The position numbers were made by a program, and so were the translations under genes. Positions 24,818 through 33,419 of a DNA stretch of 64,000 bases are shown here, piece after piece (the stretch's first letter is position 1; each line of letters starts with the position of its first letter). This stretch comes from an uncultured Lachnospiraceae bacterium (GTDB lineage Bacteria; Bacillota; Clostridia; Lachnospirales; Lachnospiraceae): contig CAJTSD010000005.1 in assembly GCA_910578795.1 (NCBI GenBank), forward strand, positions 1-64,000, in the 5' to 3' direction. The notes under the pieces were generated by a model. The model saw nothing but the letters and a program-made list of their open reading frames with translations, was not told the origin of the DNA and did not search any database.

Positions 24818-25582
24818 ATGACAGAAGAACAGTTATTGGAGAATATCATTCATGCAGTGCGCGCGTGCGGAACAATTATTTTAAATGCCGACAGAACAAA
24901 ATCCGGCATTGACGAAAAGGCAGGACATGCGAACTTCGTCACCGCGTATGACAAAAAAGTGCAGTCCGAGCTGCAAAAGAGACTGTTGGAGATTTTGCCG
25001 GAGGCAGTGTTTGTCGGTGAGGAGGAGGACGTACACGCGTCCGTAAAAGACGGTTATGCGTTTATCGTGGATCCCATTGACGGAACGACCAACTTTATCA
25101 AAGACTATCACGCAAGCGCAATATCGGTAGCACTGATTAAAGACGCGAAACGGTATATGGGCGTTGTATACAATCCTTATCTTGACGAGGTCTATACGGC
25201 GGTGAAGGGAAAAGGCGCGTTTTTAAACGGCAGCCCCATTCAGGTATCAAGACAGCCGCTTGAGAACGGGATCGTTATTTTTGGAACGGCTACTTACTAT
25301 GAGGAATATGCAAAAGCGACGTTTGACATGGCATATGATTATTATTGCAAGGCGCTTGACGTGCGGCGCAGCGGGTCGTCGGCGCTTGATTTATGCAACG
25401 TTGCGGCAGGACGGGCGGAGCTGTTCTTTGAGCTGCGGCTTTGCCCGTGGGATTATGCGGCTGGTTCTCTGATTGTGGAAGAGGCGGGCGGCGTGGTTAC
25501 GACGATTGACGGCGGCGAACTCCCGCTGAATGAAGGCTGCGGTGTGCTGGCAACGAATGCGGTATGCAGAAAGAACGATTGA
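24818..25582 (+). CDS. Inositol monophosphatase family protein
   Basis: 254 residues with all signature motifs of the Mg2+-dependent IMPase/FBPase-like superfamily: GEEE (about 67-70), D85-P-I-D-G-T-T-N-F, and W211-D-Y-A-A-G, which together hold two or three metal ions. The enzyme removes phosphate from inositol phosphates or related sugar phosphates; members also act as CysQ-like nucleotide phosphatases or fructose bisphosphatases, and sequence alone does not decide. It follows the L,D-transpeptidase gene by 37 bases with AAAGGAG before the ATG, so they may share a transcript. Confidence 0.9.
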   Translation: MTEEQLLENIIHAVRACGTIILNADRTKSGIDEKAGHANFVTAYDKKVQSELQKRLLEILPEAVFVGEEEDVHASVKDGYAFIVDPIDGTTNFIKDYHASAISVALIKDAKRYMGVVYNPYLDEVYTAVKGKGAFLNGSPIQVSRQPLENGIVIFGTATYYEEYAKATFDMAYDYYCKALDVRRSGSSALDLCNVAAGRAELFFELRLCPWDYAAGSLIVEEAGGVVTTIDGGELPLNEGCGVLATNAVCRKND

Positions 25583-25781
25583 TTTTAAAACGATGTAACT
25601 TTTGGGAATAATGTTTATTTAGCGCCACATGTAAGCACTCATACGGCAGAACGCCCCATTGACGCAAAATAAGAAATACAGATGTGGAATATAAAAATGG
25701 GAAACGCAGTACAAAGAATATTCATTTGAAATTCAGAGAAACACCCTAATCCTATAAATCAGAACGGAGGAATATGAACAA

Positions 25782-26390
25782 ATGATGCATTTTAATATTC
25801 AGCAATTAGAATGGACAAGAGAGCCGGAAAGTTATGTTATTCACGATGGACGTATTGAAATTGTCACGAAACCGCATACAGATTTGTGGCAAAGAACGTA
25901 TTATCATTTCAGAAACGACAATGCTCCTGTTTTGCAAATGGAAACAGACGAAAAATATTTCTCTTTCATTGTGAAAACAGATTTTTCGGAAAGTCACCAT
26001 AGGTTCGACCAGTGCGGGATTGTAATGTATTTGGATAGCGACAACTGGTTAAAGGCTTCCGTAGAGTATGAAAACGATACTTTTCAAAATCATGGAAGCG
26101 TAGTTACTAATCATGGTTATTCTGATTGGGCAACTACGGCAATTCCGACAGATGTTAAAACAATGTGGTATCGGCTAAGCCGCAGAGAGGACGATTACTG
26201 TATTGAATGTTCGCAGGACGGTAACAATTTTAGGCAAATACGTGTCTGCCATATGTTAGAGGGAGCAGATGTTATAAAGTTTGGTATTTATGCCTGCAGC
26301 CCAGAGGAATCGTCATTCAAAGCAGTGTTTACGGACATGGATATTACGGAATGTGCGTGGAAAGCACATGACGGGCAAGCGCCCGATTAA
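25782..26390 (+). CDS. DUF1349 family protein (concanavalin-like)
   Basis: A 202-residue cytoplasmic protein of the DUF1349 family: EIVTKPHTDLWQRTYYHF near the start, then FDQCGIVMYLDSDNWLKASV and WYRLSRREDDYCIECSQDG. The fold is a beta-sandwich like that of beta-xylosidase C-terminal or YesU proteins, often next to sugar-degrading enzymes; the GH30 glycosidase gene 240 bases downstream fits. Its exact role is not known. Start ATG 25782, with GGAGGA about 10 bases earlier. The gap before it (25583-25781) shows no feature. Confidence 0.8.
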   Translation: MMHFNIQQLEWTREPESYVIHDGRIEIVTKPHTDLWQRTYYHFRNDNAPVLQMETDEKYFSFIVKTDFSESHHRFDQCGIVMYLDSDNWLKASVEYENDTFQNHGSVVTNHGYSDWATTAIPTDVKTMWYRLSRREDDYCIECSQDGNNFRQIRVCHMLEGADVIKFGIYACSPEESSFKAVFTDMDITECAWKAHDGQAPD

Positions 26391-26441
26391 AGATAACTTA
26401 AATAAAACTAAACAGCTGTCTTTGATAAATATTAAGTAGCG

Positions 26442-26611
26442 CTACAGAATCTATCGGACAGTATTGGCATCGTGCAGAAGAATATCATGGAAATGGGAAC
26501 CTATATCAGTATCAATGAGGAAATTAAGAAAATACTGACGTAGAAGACCCCGGTGGGTTCAACCGCGATGCCAGGCTTTGGCTTAATTATGCGCCGATGA
26601 AAATAATACGG
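26442..26611 (+). pseudogene. Remnant of a YesM-type sensor histidine kinase (extracellular part)
   Basis: One frame (26442-26543) reads LQNLSDSIGIVQKNIMEMG then TYISINEEIKKILT and stops; a second frame (26555-26611) reads GFNRDARLWLNYAPMKIIRR. Both match neighbouring parts of the extracellular domain of LytS/YesM-like sensor kinases that go with carbohydrate operons. They are out of phase and lack both membrane helices and the kinase domain, so this is a decayed fragment. Confidence 0.5.
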
Positions 26612-26628
26612 AGGTTGGAAATTGTCAT

Positions 26629-27975
26629 ATGGAGAGAACGAAATTAAAGTATATCAGTACATGGTATGAAAACATGGGACGGTGCAGGGAGGAAAAAGAG
26701 GCGGCGTTTCTTCCTGACAAGGGCGAAGAGAATTATCTGCTCAATTTATATCCCGATGTGACGTATCAGACCTTTGAAGGGTTTGGCGGGGCGCTTACGG
26801 AATCGGCGGGGTATATTTATGGTCTGATGAACCCGGAGCAGAAGGAGGAACTGCTGCGGGCGTATTTTGACGGGAATGAAATGGGGTACCGCTTGGTGCG
26901 CATTCCGATTGACAGTTGTGATTTTTCCCTCGGGCATTATGAGGCGGTGGAAAATGCGCAGGATAAGACGTTTGCGCAGTTTCAGATGGAGAGGGTGGAG
27001 AAGCACATTTTTCCGCTGCTGGACGATGCGCAGAAGGCGTATGGCGGCAGGCTGGAGATTATGCTGACGCCGTGGAGCCCACCGGCTTATATGAAGACGA
27101 ACGGGGACAGAAATCATGGCGGAGAATTGAAGCAGGAATACAAAAAGGTGTGGGCGGATTATATTTGCCGCTATATCAAGGAATATCGAAAGCGCGGGTA
27201 TTTGGTGAGGCGCATCAGCCTGCAGAATGAGCCGAAAGCGGTTCAGACGTGGGATTCGTGTGTGTATACGGCGCAGCAGGAGAAGGAATTTTTGCGGGAC
27301 TATTTATGGTCAGCATTACAGGAGAATGATTTATCGGATATTGAGGTCTTTATTTGGGACCACAATAAGGAGCGTGCGTATGAGCGTGCTTGTGAAATAA
27401 TTGACGGTACAACGGCGCATATGGTTGCGGGAATTGCTTTTCACTGGTACAGCGGGGACCATTTCGAGGCGCTGCAGATGATTCGGGAGCGTTTCCCGGA
27501 TAAGAAGCTGATTTTGTCGGAGGCATGCATTGAGTACAGTAAGTTTGCGTCCGATGATTATTTGAAAAATGCGCAGAAATATGCACATGATATGATTGGA
27601 AATATGAACCACGGCATGAATGCGTTTTATGACTGGAATGTTGTGTTGGATGAAATAGGCGGACCGAATCATGTGGGAAACTTCTGCGACGCGCCGTTTT
27701 TGTATGACAGAAAAAAGAACGAATTGATTCGCAGAAACACGGCAGACTATTTGTGGCATTTTACACATTTTATCAAAACGGGGGCGGTTCGGATTGGGCT
27801 GAGCAGGTATTCGGACGAACTGGAGGCGACGGCGTTTCTGAATCCGGACGGTCAGATTGCCGTGGTACTGCTGAATCGGAGTGCGCATGATATCAGGGTT
27901 CATGTGCGGTTAGGGGATAAAATGGCGGAGATTTTAGTGAAAGGGGACTCAATTGGGTCGGCGGTTGTATATTGA
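26629..27975 (+). CDS. Glycoside hydrolase family 30 (glucosylceramidase-like)
   Basis: 448 residues, cytoplasmic (no signal peptide). The (beta/alpha)8 barrel carries FEGFGGALTESAGY at the start, the acid/base glutamate E201 in SLQNEP and the nucleophile E298 in ILSEACIEY, and a C-terminal beta domain (ATAFLNPDGQIAVVLLNRS). GH30 enzymes cleave beta-glucosidic, beta-xylosidic or beta-1,6-glucosidic bonds; as an intracellular enzyme it probably works on imported oligosaccharides. GGAGGT precedes the ATG. The kinase remnant upstream and the DUF1349 gene suggest a former sugar-use locus that lost its transporter and regulator. Confidence 0.9.
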   Translation: MERTKLKYISTWYENMGRCREEKEAAFLPDKGEENYLLNLYPDVTYQTFEGFGGALTESAGYIYGLMNPEQKEELLRAYFDGNEMGYRLVRIPIDSCDFSLGHYEAVENAQDKTFAQFQMERVEKHIFPLLDDAQKAYGGRLEIMLTPWSPPAYMKTNGDRNHGGELKQEYKKVWADYICRYIKEYRKRGYLVRRISLQNEPKAVQTWDSCVYTAQQEKEFLRDYLWSALQENDLSDIEVFIWDHNKERAYERACEIIDGTTAHMVAGIAFHWYSGDHFEALQMIRERFPDKKLILSEACIEYSKFASDDYLKNAQKYAHDMIGNMNHGMNAFYDWNVVLDEIGGPNHVGNFCDAPFLYDRKKNELIRRNTADYLWHFTHFIKTGAVRIGLSRYSDELEATAFLNPDGQIAVVLLNRSAHDIRVHVRLGDKMAEILVKGDSIGSAVVY

Positions 27976-28000
27976 TTCGCATTGATTTGCTGCAGGACTG

Positions 28001-28038
28001 CGTTGTGCAGAGGCTCTTGAAGGAATCTCTGCACAACG
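28001..28038 (+). terminator. Terminator between GH30 and ribU genes
   Basis: CGTTGTGCAGAG (28001-28012) and CTCTGCACAACG (28027-28038) form a perfect 12-bp stem followed by a T-rich stretch. It lies between two convergent genes and may serve both. Confidence 0.7.
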
Positions 28039-28050
28039 TTGTTCCTTGTG

Positions 28051-28695
28051 TTATATGTTATAAGAAAGAATCAGTAACACGCAGGTCATGATGATGAATA
28101 AAGCTGTTAGCAACATGCCGGCATGTATCTGCATTTTATTTGCCTGCTGCTTTGAATCAATTAAATTGGAACGGCGCAGCGCGGTAACGACAGGCTTATA
28201 CAACAGCATTGTAATCGCCGCATTCAATCCTCCTTTTATCACATTAAACGGCAAAAACGCTGAGAGCAGCAATTCCATAATCATTTCCCTTGGATAATTC
28301 ATGTAAATCGGTGCAATCAGATAGTTCCAAATCATCATGACGACGACCTGACATCCCCAACCGCAGCAGAGTCCGAGCATGGCGCCAGACAGCGTATGTT
28401 TCTTTTTGTAGAGAAGCGCGGCAGGGCATGAAAAGGCACAGCTTGATATAATATTCATCATGCAGCCCCAAATTCCCGTTGCGCTCGTCGTGAATAGCTG
28501 TACTACGGAAACGACCACGGTAATGGCAATGGAAGCCAGCGGTCCGAACAGGAATCCGCCGATGACGATAATAACGTCTTTGGGATCATACTTTAGAAAA
28601 AGTACGAGCGGAATGCGTCCGACCACCGCCGCGACATAAGCAAATGCGCAAAGCATACCGATTGTTGTGAGTTTCTTTGTTTTTCTGATATTCAT
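28051..28695 (-). CDS. ribU: ECF transporter S component, riboflavin (RibU)
   Basis: A 214-residue membrane protein with about six helices and the conserved opening KLTTIGMLCAFAYVAAVVGR and DPKDVIIVIGGFLFGP of RibU-type substrate-binding components. It captures riboflavin and works with the shared EcfA/A'/T energising module, which is not in this window. The assignment to riboflavin is supported by an FMN riboswitch and terminator directly upstream (28710-28963) on the same strand. The C-terminus is a little longer than usual, with an extra helix (MLLTALFIIMTCVLLILSY). Confidence 0.93.
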   Translation of the reverse strand: MNIRKTKKLTTIGMLCAFAYVAAVVGRIPLVLFLKYDPKDVIIVIGGFLFGPLASIAITVVVSVVQLFTTSATGIWGCMMNIISSCAFSCPAALLYKKKHTLSGAMLGLCCGWGCQVVVMMIWNYLIAPIYMNYPREMIMELLLSAFLPFNVIKGGLNAAITMLLYKPVVTALRRSNLIDSKQQANKMQIHAGMLLTALFIIMTCVLLILSYNI

Positions 28696-28709
28696 TGGAA
28701 TACCTCCTT

Positions 28710-28754
28710 AAAAAAATTAACACTTGAAAGACGGCATTGCCTTTCAGGTGTTAA
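28710..28754 (-). terminator. Riboswitch-controlled terminator before ribU
   Basis: On the minus strand TTAACACCTGAAAG (28754-28741) pairs with CTTTCAAGTGTTAA (28730-28717), extended by GGC/GCC in the loop, then seven U (28716-28710). The ribU Shine-Dalgarno AAGGAGG begins directly after the U tract (28709-28703). Confidence 0.85.
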
Positions 28755-28850
28755 AGTTTAATAAGGTGTATCGAAAAATGCCAACAGAGCTGTAAGATAA
28801 AAAAAGAGTGCAAAAACAATTGTCAGATACCCTCTGACAAATTCAATACA

Positions 28851-28963
28851 CCTTCTTTAATCCGGACTATACCGTCGGTTTTGGAATTTCACCAAACCCC
28901 GCGCTTTCGCGCCCGCGGACTGTAACCGCCGATCGGGAATTTCACCCTGCCCTGAAGACATGA
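28851..28963 (-). ncRNA. FMN riboswitch (RFN element)
   Basis: Read on the minus strand, the segment shows the RFN consensus in order: CTTCAGGGCAGGGTGAAATT, CCCGATCGGCGGTTACAGTC, a variable GC-rich arm, GGTTTGGTGAAATTCC, AAAACCGACGGTATAGTCCGG and a closing GAAG (long pieces given split). FMN binding would favour the terminator at 28710-28754 and shut off ribU. A third hairpin (TTGTCAGA/TCTGACAA, about 28820-28841) between them may take part in switching. The rest of the gap to 29147 holds the promoters of both divergent units. Confidence 0.95.
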
Positions 28964-29147
28964 CTGCTATTCAATTGTTTCAAAAATTATAACATAGGAT
29001 AAGGCAAGGGTCAATGTCTGTTTTAAGGTTCATTTTTTCTGAATCATATTTCAAATAATGCATTACTTTTGTGCGGCTTTGTGATACACTGAATAATATA
29101 AATTATTTTGCGTGCATAACAGGAAAGAGTGAGGAAGGGGCACGGCT

Positions 29148-29858
29148 ATGAATGTGGCTGATAGGAATGATGATTATAGAACTGTCCAAAACATTGCAAG
29201 GCAGACAATTGCCTATATCCGTCAGGTGATAGAACCGGGTATGCGCCTGACACAAATCCGGCAGCTTAGCGAGGACAAAATGCGGGCGCTCGGCGCGGAT
29301 TCTTTTTGGTATTGGGACGTAGGGGCGTTTTGCTTTGCGGGGGAAGAAACGACGGTTTCCGTTTCCGGAAAACAGTACACGACATCGGACAGGCGTATAC
29401 GGGAAAACGACATTATCACGATTGACCTGAGTCCGCAGTGCGGTCAGATATGGGGCGATTACGCAAGGACAATCATTGTTGAAAACGGGCAGGTAACGGA
29501 CGAAATTTCTGCTGTCAAAAACGCGGAATGGAAAGCAGGATTGCAAATGGAAGACCTGCTGCACGCAGAGCTTAGACGCTTTGTAACGCCTGATACAAGT
29601 TTTGAGGAATTGTATTTTCACATTAACGAAGTAATTTGCCAAGACGGTTTTGTCAACCTTGATTTTATGGGAAACTTAGGGCATTCCATTGTGAAGAAAA
29701 AAGAGGACAGAATTTATATCGAGAAAGGAAATACGGCGAAATTATCGGACATTTCATTTTTCACGTTTGAACCGCATATTTGTAAGAAAAATTCCGTATA
29801 CGGGTTTAAGAAAGAAAATATTTATTACTTTGAAAACGGTGCATTGCGTGAATTATAA
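29148..29858 (+). CDS. M24 family metallopeptidase (aminopeptidase P / creatinase-like)
   Basis: 236 residues with the pita-bread fold motifs of M24 enzymes: TIDLSPQCGQIWGDYARTI carries the two metal-binding aspartates, NLGHSIV the metal-binding His, and FFTFEPHICKKN a Glu of the metal site; the closing Glu is probably in GFKKENIYYFENG. It lacks the N-terminal creatinase domain and is short, so it may be a single-domain Xaa-Pro or methionine aminopeptidase-like hydrolase. GAGGAAGGGG precedes the ATG. The reductase gene follows after 13 bases. Confidence 0.8.
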   Translation: MNVADRNDDYRTVQNIARQTIAYIRQVIEPGMRLTQIRQLSEDKMRALGADSFWYWDVGAFCFAGEETTVSVSGKQYTTSDRRIRENDIITIDLSPQCGQIWGDYARTIIVENGQVTDEISAVKNAEWKAGLQMEDLLHAELRRFVTPDTSFEELYFHINEVICQDGFVNLDFMGNLGHSIVKKKEDRIYIEKGNTAKLSDISFFTFEPHICKKNSVYGFKKENIYYFENGALREL

Positions 29859-29871
29859 GGAGAAAACGGAT

Positions 29872-30402
29872 ATGAGAACAGTTGTTTTGTATATTGCCAT
29901 AAGCCTTGACGGATACATTGCGGACGTAAACGGCAGTGTGGACTGGCTTGACGCGCAGCAGGAACAGACGGAGGAGACAAATTCTTACGACACATTTATA
30001 AAGGATGTCGATACCGTACTGATGGGGTGGAATACGTATCACCAGGTAACGACAGAACTGTCGCCGACGCAGTGGGTCTATGCAGGGCTGACAAGTTATG
30101 TGATTACGCACCGCAAGCTTCCTGCAACAGACAATATTTTCTTTACCGACGAAAATCCATGTACGCTGGTAAAGCGGCTTGAACAAGAGCAGGGAAAAGC
30201 AATATGGGTTTGCGGCGGTGCAAAAATTGCGCAGCAGCTTATGCGGGAAAATCTGATTGACCGGTATCATATCTGTGTCATCCCGACTATTTTGGGAAAC
30301 GGTATTCCGCTTTTTGCCCCAACGGAGAATCGGATTGATTTGCGGCTAGTGAACACGCGGACGGAGAACAGGATTACGGAACTGGTGTATGAGCGGCGAT
30401 AG
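29872..30402 (+). CDS. Dihydrofolate reductase-like (RibD C-terminal) family protein
   Basis: 176 residues. Opening VLYIAISLDGYIADVNGSVD, then DTVLMGWNTYHQV and IWVCGGAKIAQQLMRENLID are hallmarks of the RibD C-terminal / DHFR-like reductase family (YyaP/YwjB type), which binds NADPH. Members reduce pteridine- or flavin-pathway compounds or unknown substrates. The start at ATG 29872 has AAGGAGA 8 bases earlier; the longer frame from 29767 lies inside the peptidase gene and is not used. It belongs to a four-gene run (29148-31355). Confidence 0.85.
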   Translation: MRTVVLYIAISLDGYIADVNGSVDWLDAQQEQTEETNSYDTFIKDVDTVLMGWNTYHQVTTELSPTQWVYAGLTSYVITHRKLPATDNIFFTDENPCTLVKRLEQEQGKAIWVCGGAKIAQQLMRENLIDRYHICVIPTILGNGIPLFAPTENRIDLRLVNTRTENRITELVYERR

Positions 30403-30414
30403 GGGGTGGAAAAT

Positions 30415-30741
30415 ATGATTTGCTTTGTAATTTATTTATTGGCTGCACTGATTATGGTTGGCATTGGCGTTTTGCAGCGAAAGAGCAAAACACCGGTCGG
30501 GTTTTATACAGGTGAAAAACCGCCGGCTGCGCAGGAACTGTCAGACGTGTCTTCGTGGAACAAAAAACATGGCGAAATGTGGATTTTGTACGGAATTGTT
30601 ATAGCAGTTTCCGGTGCGGTGGGTACCTTGGGCGGTATAAGCTCTGCGTGGGGTATGGTTTGGCTGATTGGCGGCGTGGCAGTGCCGATTGTCCTGATGG
30701 CTTGGGTTCATCATCGATTGCTCAGAATGTATAAGCGGTAA
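30415..30741 (+). CDS. Small membrane protein, 108 aa
   Basis: Three hydrophobic helices (CFVIYLLAALIMVGIGVLQ, YGIVIAVSGAVGTLGGI, MVWLIGGVAVPIVLMAWV) with a conserved-looking loop KTPVGFYTGEKPPAAQEL between the first two. It resembles small conserved membrane proteins of Clostridia without known function. Start ATG 30415 with AGGGGGTGG just before; it follows the reductase gene by 12 bases and is surely in the same operon. Confidence 0.7.
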   Translation: MICFVIYLLAALIMVGIGVLQRKSKTPVGFYTGEKPPAAQELSDVSSWNKKHGEMWILYGIVIAVSGAVGTLGGISSAWGMVWLIGGVAVPIVLMAWVHHRLLRMYKR

Positions 30742-30818
30742 TGGAAAAGAAATTCAGAGGAGCTTGGGCAATACGTCGGCAATAAATAAGCGCAAATCAC
30801 ACAACGGAGTGACAGATT

Positions 30819-31355
30819 ATGATCATACAGCAAATAAAATTGTTTATTCAGGAAATTTCCAATAACAGCTTCGGCTTTTCCTACATCGGTCTTTTATTTT
30901 TATTCCTTTTGTTTCTTCCCAATTTTCTTTGGACAAAAAACATGCCGGAGGGATACAGCGCAGAAGGGGAAAACAAAATCCTGTTGATTTTGGAACGGAC
31001 GGGAGAGGTGCTGACAAGCTGCTGCGCATTGGCATTTTCCGACTTTAACCTTGCTCAATGGACAACGTGGTCTTGGTGGCTTGTCGCGGCGTTTGGGCTA
31101 ATGGCATTATATGAGCTGTGGTGGATACGCTATTTTTGCAGCGGCAAAAAGCTGACCGATTTCTACAGCAGCCTTTTCGGCATTCCCGTTGCAGGTGCAA
31201 CGCTGCCCGTAGCCGCGTTTTTTCTGCTCGGCATATACGGCAGAGTCATATGGATGGTGATTGCGACAGTTATTTTGGGCATAGGACATATCGGTATCCA
31301 TATGCTAACCCCTCTTCCAAATGGGCGAGGCAACTTGAAAAATGGGCGCAGGTAA
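30819..31355 (+). CDS. Hypothetical membrane protein, 178 aa
   Basis: At least four membrane helices (FSYIGLLFLFLLFLPNFLW, WWLVAAFGLMALYELWWI, ATLPVAAFFLLGIYGRVIW, MVIATVILGIGHIGIHML). The segment NMPEGYSAEGENKILLILER between helices one and two looks conserved. I do not recognise the family. It starts 77 bases after the previous membrane protein gene, with ACGGAGTGA before the ATG. The following gap to 31569 has no feature I can support. Confidence 0.65.
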   Translation: MIIQQIKLFIQEISNNSFGFSYIGLLFLFLLFLPNFLWTKNMPEGYSAEGENKILLILERTGEVLTSCCALAFSDFNLAQWTTWSWWLVAAFGLMALYELWWIRYFCSGKKLTDFYSSLFGIPVAGATLPVAAFFLLGIYGRVIWMVIATVILGIGHIGIHMLTPLPNGRGNLKNGRR

Positions 31356-31569
31356 AAAACAGCAGCAGGAAATGGTTCAGTCTCCCACATTACAGTAAGG
31401 CAATAAACAGAAGAAAGAAATTTTGAGATGGCAGAGCGCTTTTCCTCTACTTACTGATTGGAGGTACATGCTTGCCATTTGGGCTTTAGTTCTCCTTTGT
31501 ATTTTTAGAAGGAAGAGATAAAATAGAAAAGTAAGAGTAAATAACTTGACGAAAGGGATAAGGTTATAT

Positions 31570-32082
31570 ATGAGAATGCATTTTCGATTGGCGCAAATAC
31601 AGGATTTACCGCAAATAAAACATACATTTGAAGGGATTGTGAAACAAATGGAGGACAATCAGCTGCAAATTTGGGACGACATTTATCCGTGTTCCTTTTT
31701 TGAGGAGGATATACATAACAATCGCCTATATATCCTGTTGGAGCAGGAGGAAATGGTTTCTGCATTTGCGCTGTGCAATACCGACGAGGGCGAATCTGTG
31801 ATGACATGGAAAAATCGCTGTGGGAATGCGCTTTATCTCGACCGTTTTGGCGTAAACAGAAATTATGTGCGCAAAGGCATTGGCAGTCTGATGCTGGAAA
31901 AAGCGAAGGAAACAGCAAAGGCATTGGGGGCAGATTATCTGCGGCTCTTTGTCGTAGACGAGAACCTCCCCGCGATCCGTTTGTATGAAAAAGGCGGCTT
32001 TTCGCGGGCGCAGGGCATTTATCATAAAGTGCTTGACGAGACATGCACATTGCGGGAGTACGGGTATGAATTAGAGCTCTAA
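31570..32082 (+). CDS. GNAT family N-acetyltransferase
   Basis: 170 residues with the GNAT core: acetyl-CoA loop NRNYVRKGIGSLMLEKAKET and the closing LFVVDENLPAIRLYEKGGFS. The N-terminal part (FRLAQIQDLPQIKHTFEGIV) is typical of small-molecule acetyltransferases. I use ATG 31570 as start, since the in-frame TTG at 31546 lacks a good ribosome site. Its 3' end overlaps the convergent acetyltransferase gene by 12 bases. Substrate unknown. Confidence 0.8.
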   Translation: MRMHFRLAQIQDLPQIKHTFEGIVKQMEDNQLQIWDDIYPCSFFEEDIHNNRLYILLEQEEMVSAFALCNTDEGESVMTWKNRCGNALYLDRFGVNRNYVRKGIGSLMLEKAKETAKALGADYLRLFVVDENLPAIRLYEKGGFSRAQGIYHKVLDETCTLREYGYELEL

Positions 32083-32577
32083 AAAGGAACGGGGAACTAT
32101 CTTCCTATTGAACCGTGATAAGCGACGGCTTTGCCCGCGCCCCATATCAGTCGCCTCCAGTGCAATCTGCAAAACGCCTTGCCCGTTCGCTTCTGCCACC
32201 AGCAAATCCAACATGTGATACGCGATGCCCTGTCTGCGGTATTCGGGCTTTGTATACATATTCATAATATATGCCTTCCTGCCGCTTGGATTGTGATACG
32301 TGGGCAGAACCTGATAAAAGCTCACCCCGCCCGCACCGATAAACACTTCTTTGTCATACACCAAATACGCGATATGCTCCCCTGTTACCAATGCCTTTTG
32401 GTAATAGGCATATGATGTTTTCTCCACAGCCCACATATCTGCATCTTTGGAAAGCCGATTCGCCGCCCGCAGCACAATCAGCCGCGTTCGCACCAGCTCC
32501 GCAAGATCTGCTTCTGTTGCTCTTTTATAGGTAAAAGGACTGCTTTGTCTATCTTGTGTATGCTTCAACTGTTTCAT
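32071..32577 (-). CDS. GNAT family N-acetyltransferase, altered C-terminus
   Basis: 168 residues. The GNAT core is clear: YKRATEADLAELVRTRLIVL, then MNMYTKPEYRRQGIAYHMLD, then LEATDMGR. In related enzymes the end reads roughly TDMGR-LYEKYGF followed by a final strand; here the last 20 residues (SRRLSRFNRKIVPRSFLEL) are basic and unlike that, suggesting a frameshift or replacement just after codon TDMGR, where the gene runs into its convergent neighbour. Activity is therefore uncertain. Confidence 0.7.
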   Translation of the reverse strand: MKQLKHTQDRQSSPFTYKRATEADLAELVRTRLIVLRAANRLSKDADMWAVEKTSYAYYQKALVTGEHIAYLVYDKEVFIGAGGVSFYQVLPTYHNPSGRKAYIMNMYTKPEYRRQGIAYHMLDLLVAEANGQGVLQIALEATDMGRGQSRRLSRFNRKIVPRSFLEL

Positions 32578-32607
32578 AATATACGCCTCTTTCCCGAAAA
32601 TAGCTTA

Positions 32608-33045
32608 TCATGTTATCCATTGGATAAACGCCGTCTTATCCGAACTGTTATACCCTGCTTTCCGGTAAAAATCCAAGGTTCCCGCTTCCTTTGACCCCGT
32701 CAGCAGCATCATTTTGTAACAATTGTTACGCTCCGCAATCTGCTTTGCGTAATCCAGACACGCGGCAGCGTATCCTTTTCGGCGGTAATCTCCATGCGTC
32801 ACCACATTTTCAATAAACGCATATGGTCTGACATTTCTTGTCAGGTTCGGAATAATCACGCAGACACACGATGCCACGATTTTCCCGTCTGCATCGTAAA
32901 CGATAAGATGATGATTTTTGTCGCGGATAATCTGTTCCCAAGTCTGCCGAAGGTGCTCTGAGCTGTCTGGTACGGACGTTTCATGAAGATACAGATATAG
33001 TGCTAAAATTTCCTCTAAATCGCTTTCAACAGCTTCCCGAATCAT
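32608..33045 (-). CDS. GNAT family N-acetyltransferase
   Basis: 145 residues, complete GNAT domain: IREAVESDLEEILALYLYLH at the start, NVVTHGDYRRKGYAAACLDY as acetyl-CoA loop and LTGSKEAGTLDFYRKAGYN near the end. This is the third acetyltransferase in 1.5 kb, with a different arrangement from the other two, so they are not a recent tandem duplication. It lies 30 bases upstream of the 32071-32577 gene on the same strand. Substrate unknown. Confidence 0.8.
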   Translation of the reverse strand: MIREAVESDLEEILALYLYLHETSVPDSSEHLRQTWEQIIRDKNHHLIVYDADGKIVASCVCVIIPNLTRNVRPYAFIENVVTHGDYRRKGYAAACLDYAKQIAERNNCYKMMLLTGSKEAGTLDFYRKAGYNSSDKTAFIQWIT

Positions 33046-33155
33046 AATAACCTCCCAAGTGAAATGTGAAATTCGTTTTAATGACTGCTATTAAATTGTA
33101 GCATAAAAAGCCATAAGCGCAAAGAATCCTTTGGAAAATTTTTATTGTGGGGGAA

Positions 33156-33326
33156 AGTCTTATAAAATTTCTAGCCAATCGAAAACTTGCCACACGCATC
33201 GGCATTATCACTACAATAATTACTTTTATGGGAATGCTGCTGCTTTAGCGTATTGTGTCCGGACGCGTTGCCGCAGTAAAGGGTACCTTTGAGGGGTTGT
33301 ATATCGCAACGCCTGATACATGTTGA
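33156..33326 (+). pseudogene. Methyl-accepting chemotaxis protein, N-terminal remnant
   Basis: The frame reads NRKLATRIGIITTIITFMG then MLLL, stop (TAG 33246), and continues RIVSGRVAAVKGTF before a final TGA. This matches the N-terminal cytoplasmic edge and first membrane helix of chemoreceptors of this family. Periplasmic, HAMP and signalling domains are absent. It is a short relic with an in-frame stop. Confidence 0.5.
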
Positions 33327-33419
33327 TGATAACGACAGATTGTCGGATGGTTTTTCGCGGATGGTTTATTCGACTGTTTTTGCTTGCGGACTGTTTTACA
33401 CATGTGCTATACTTAGAAT

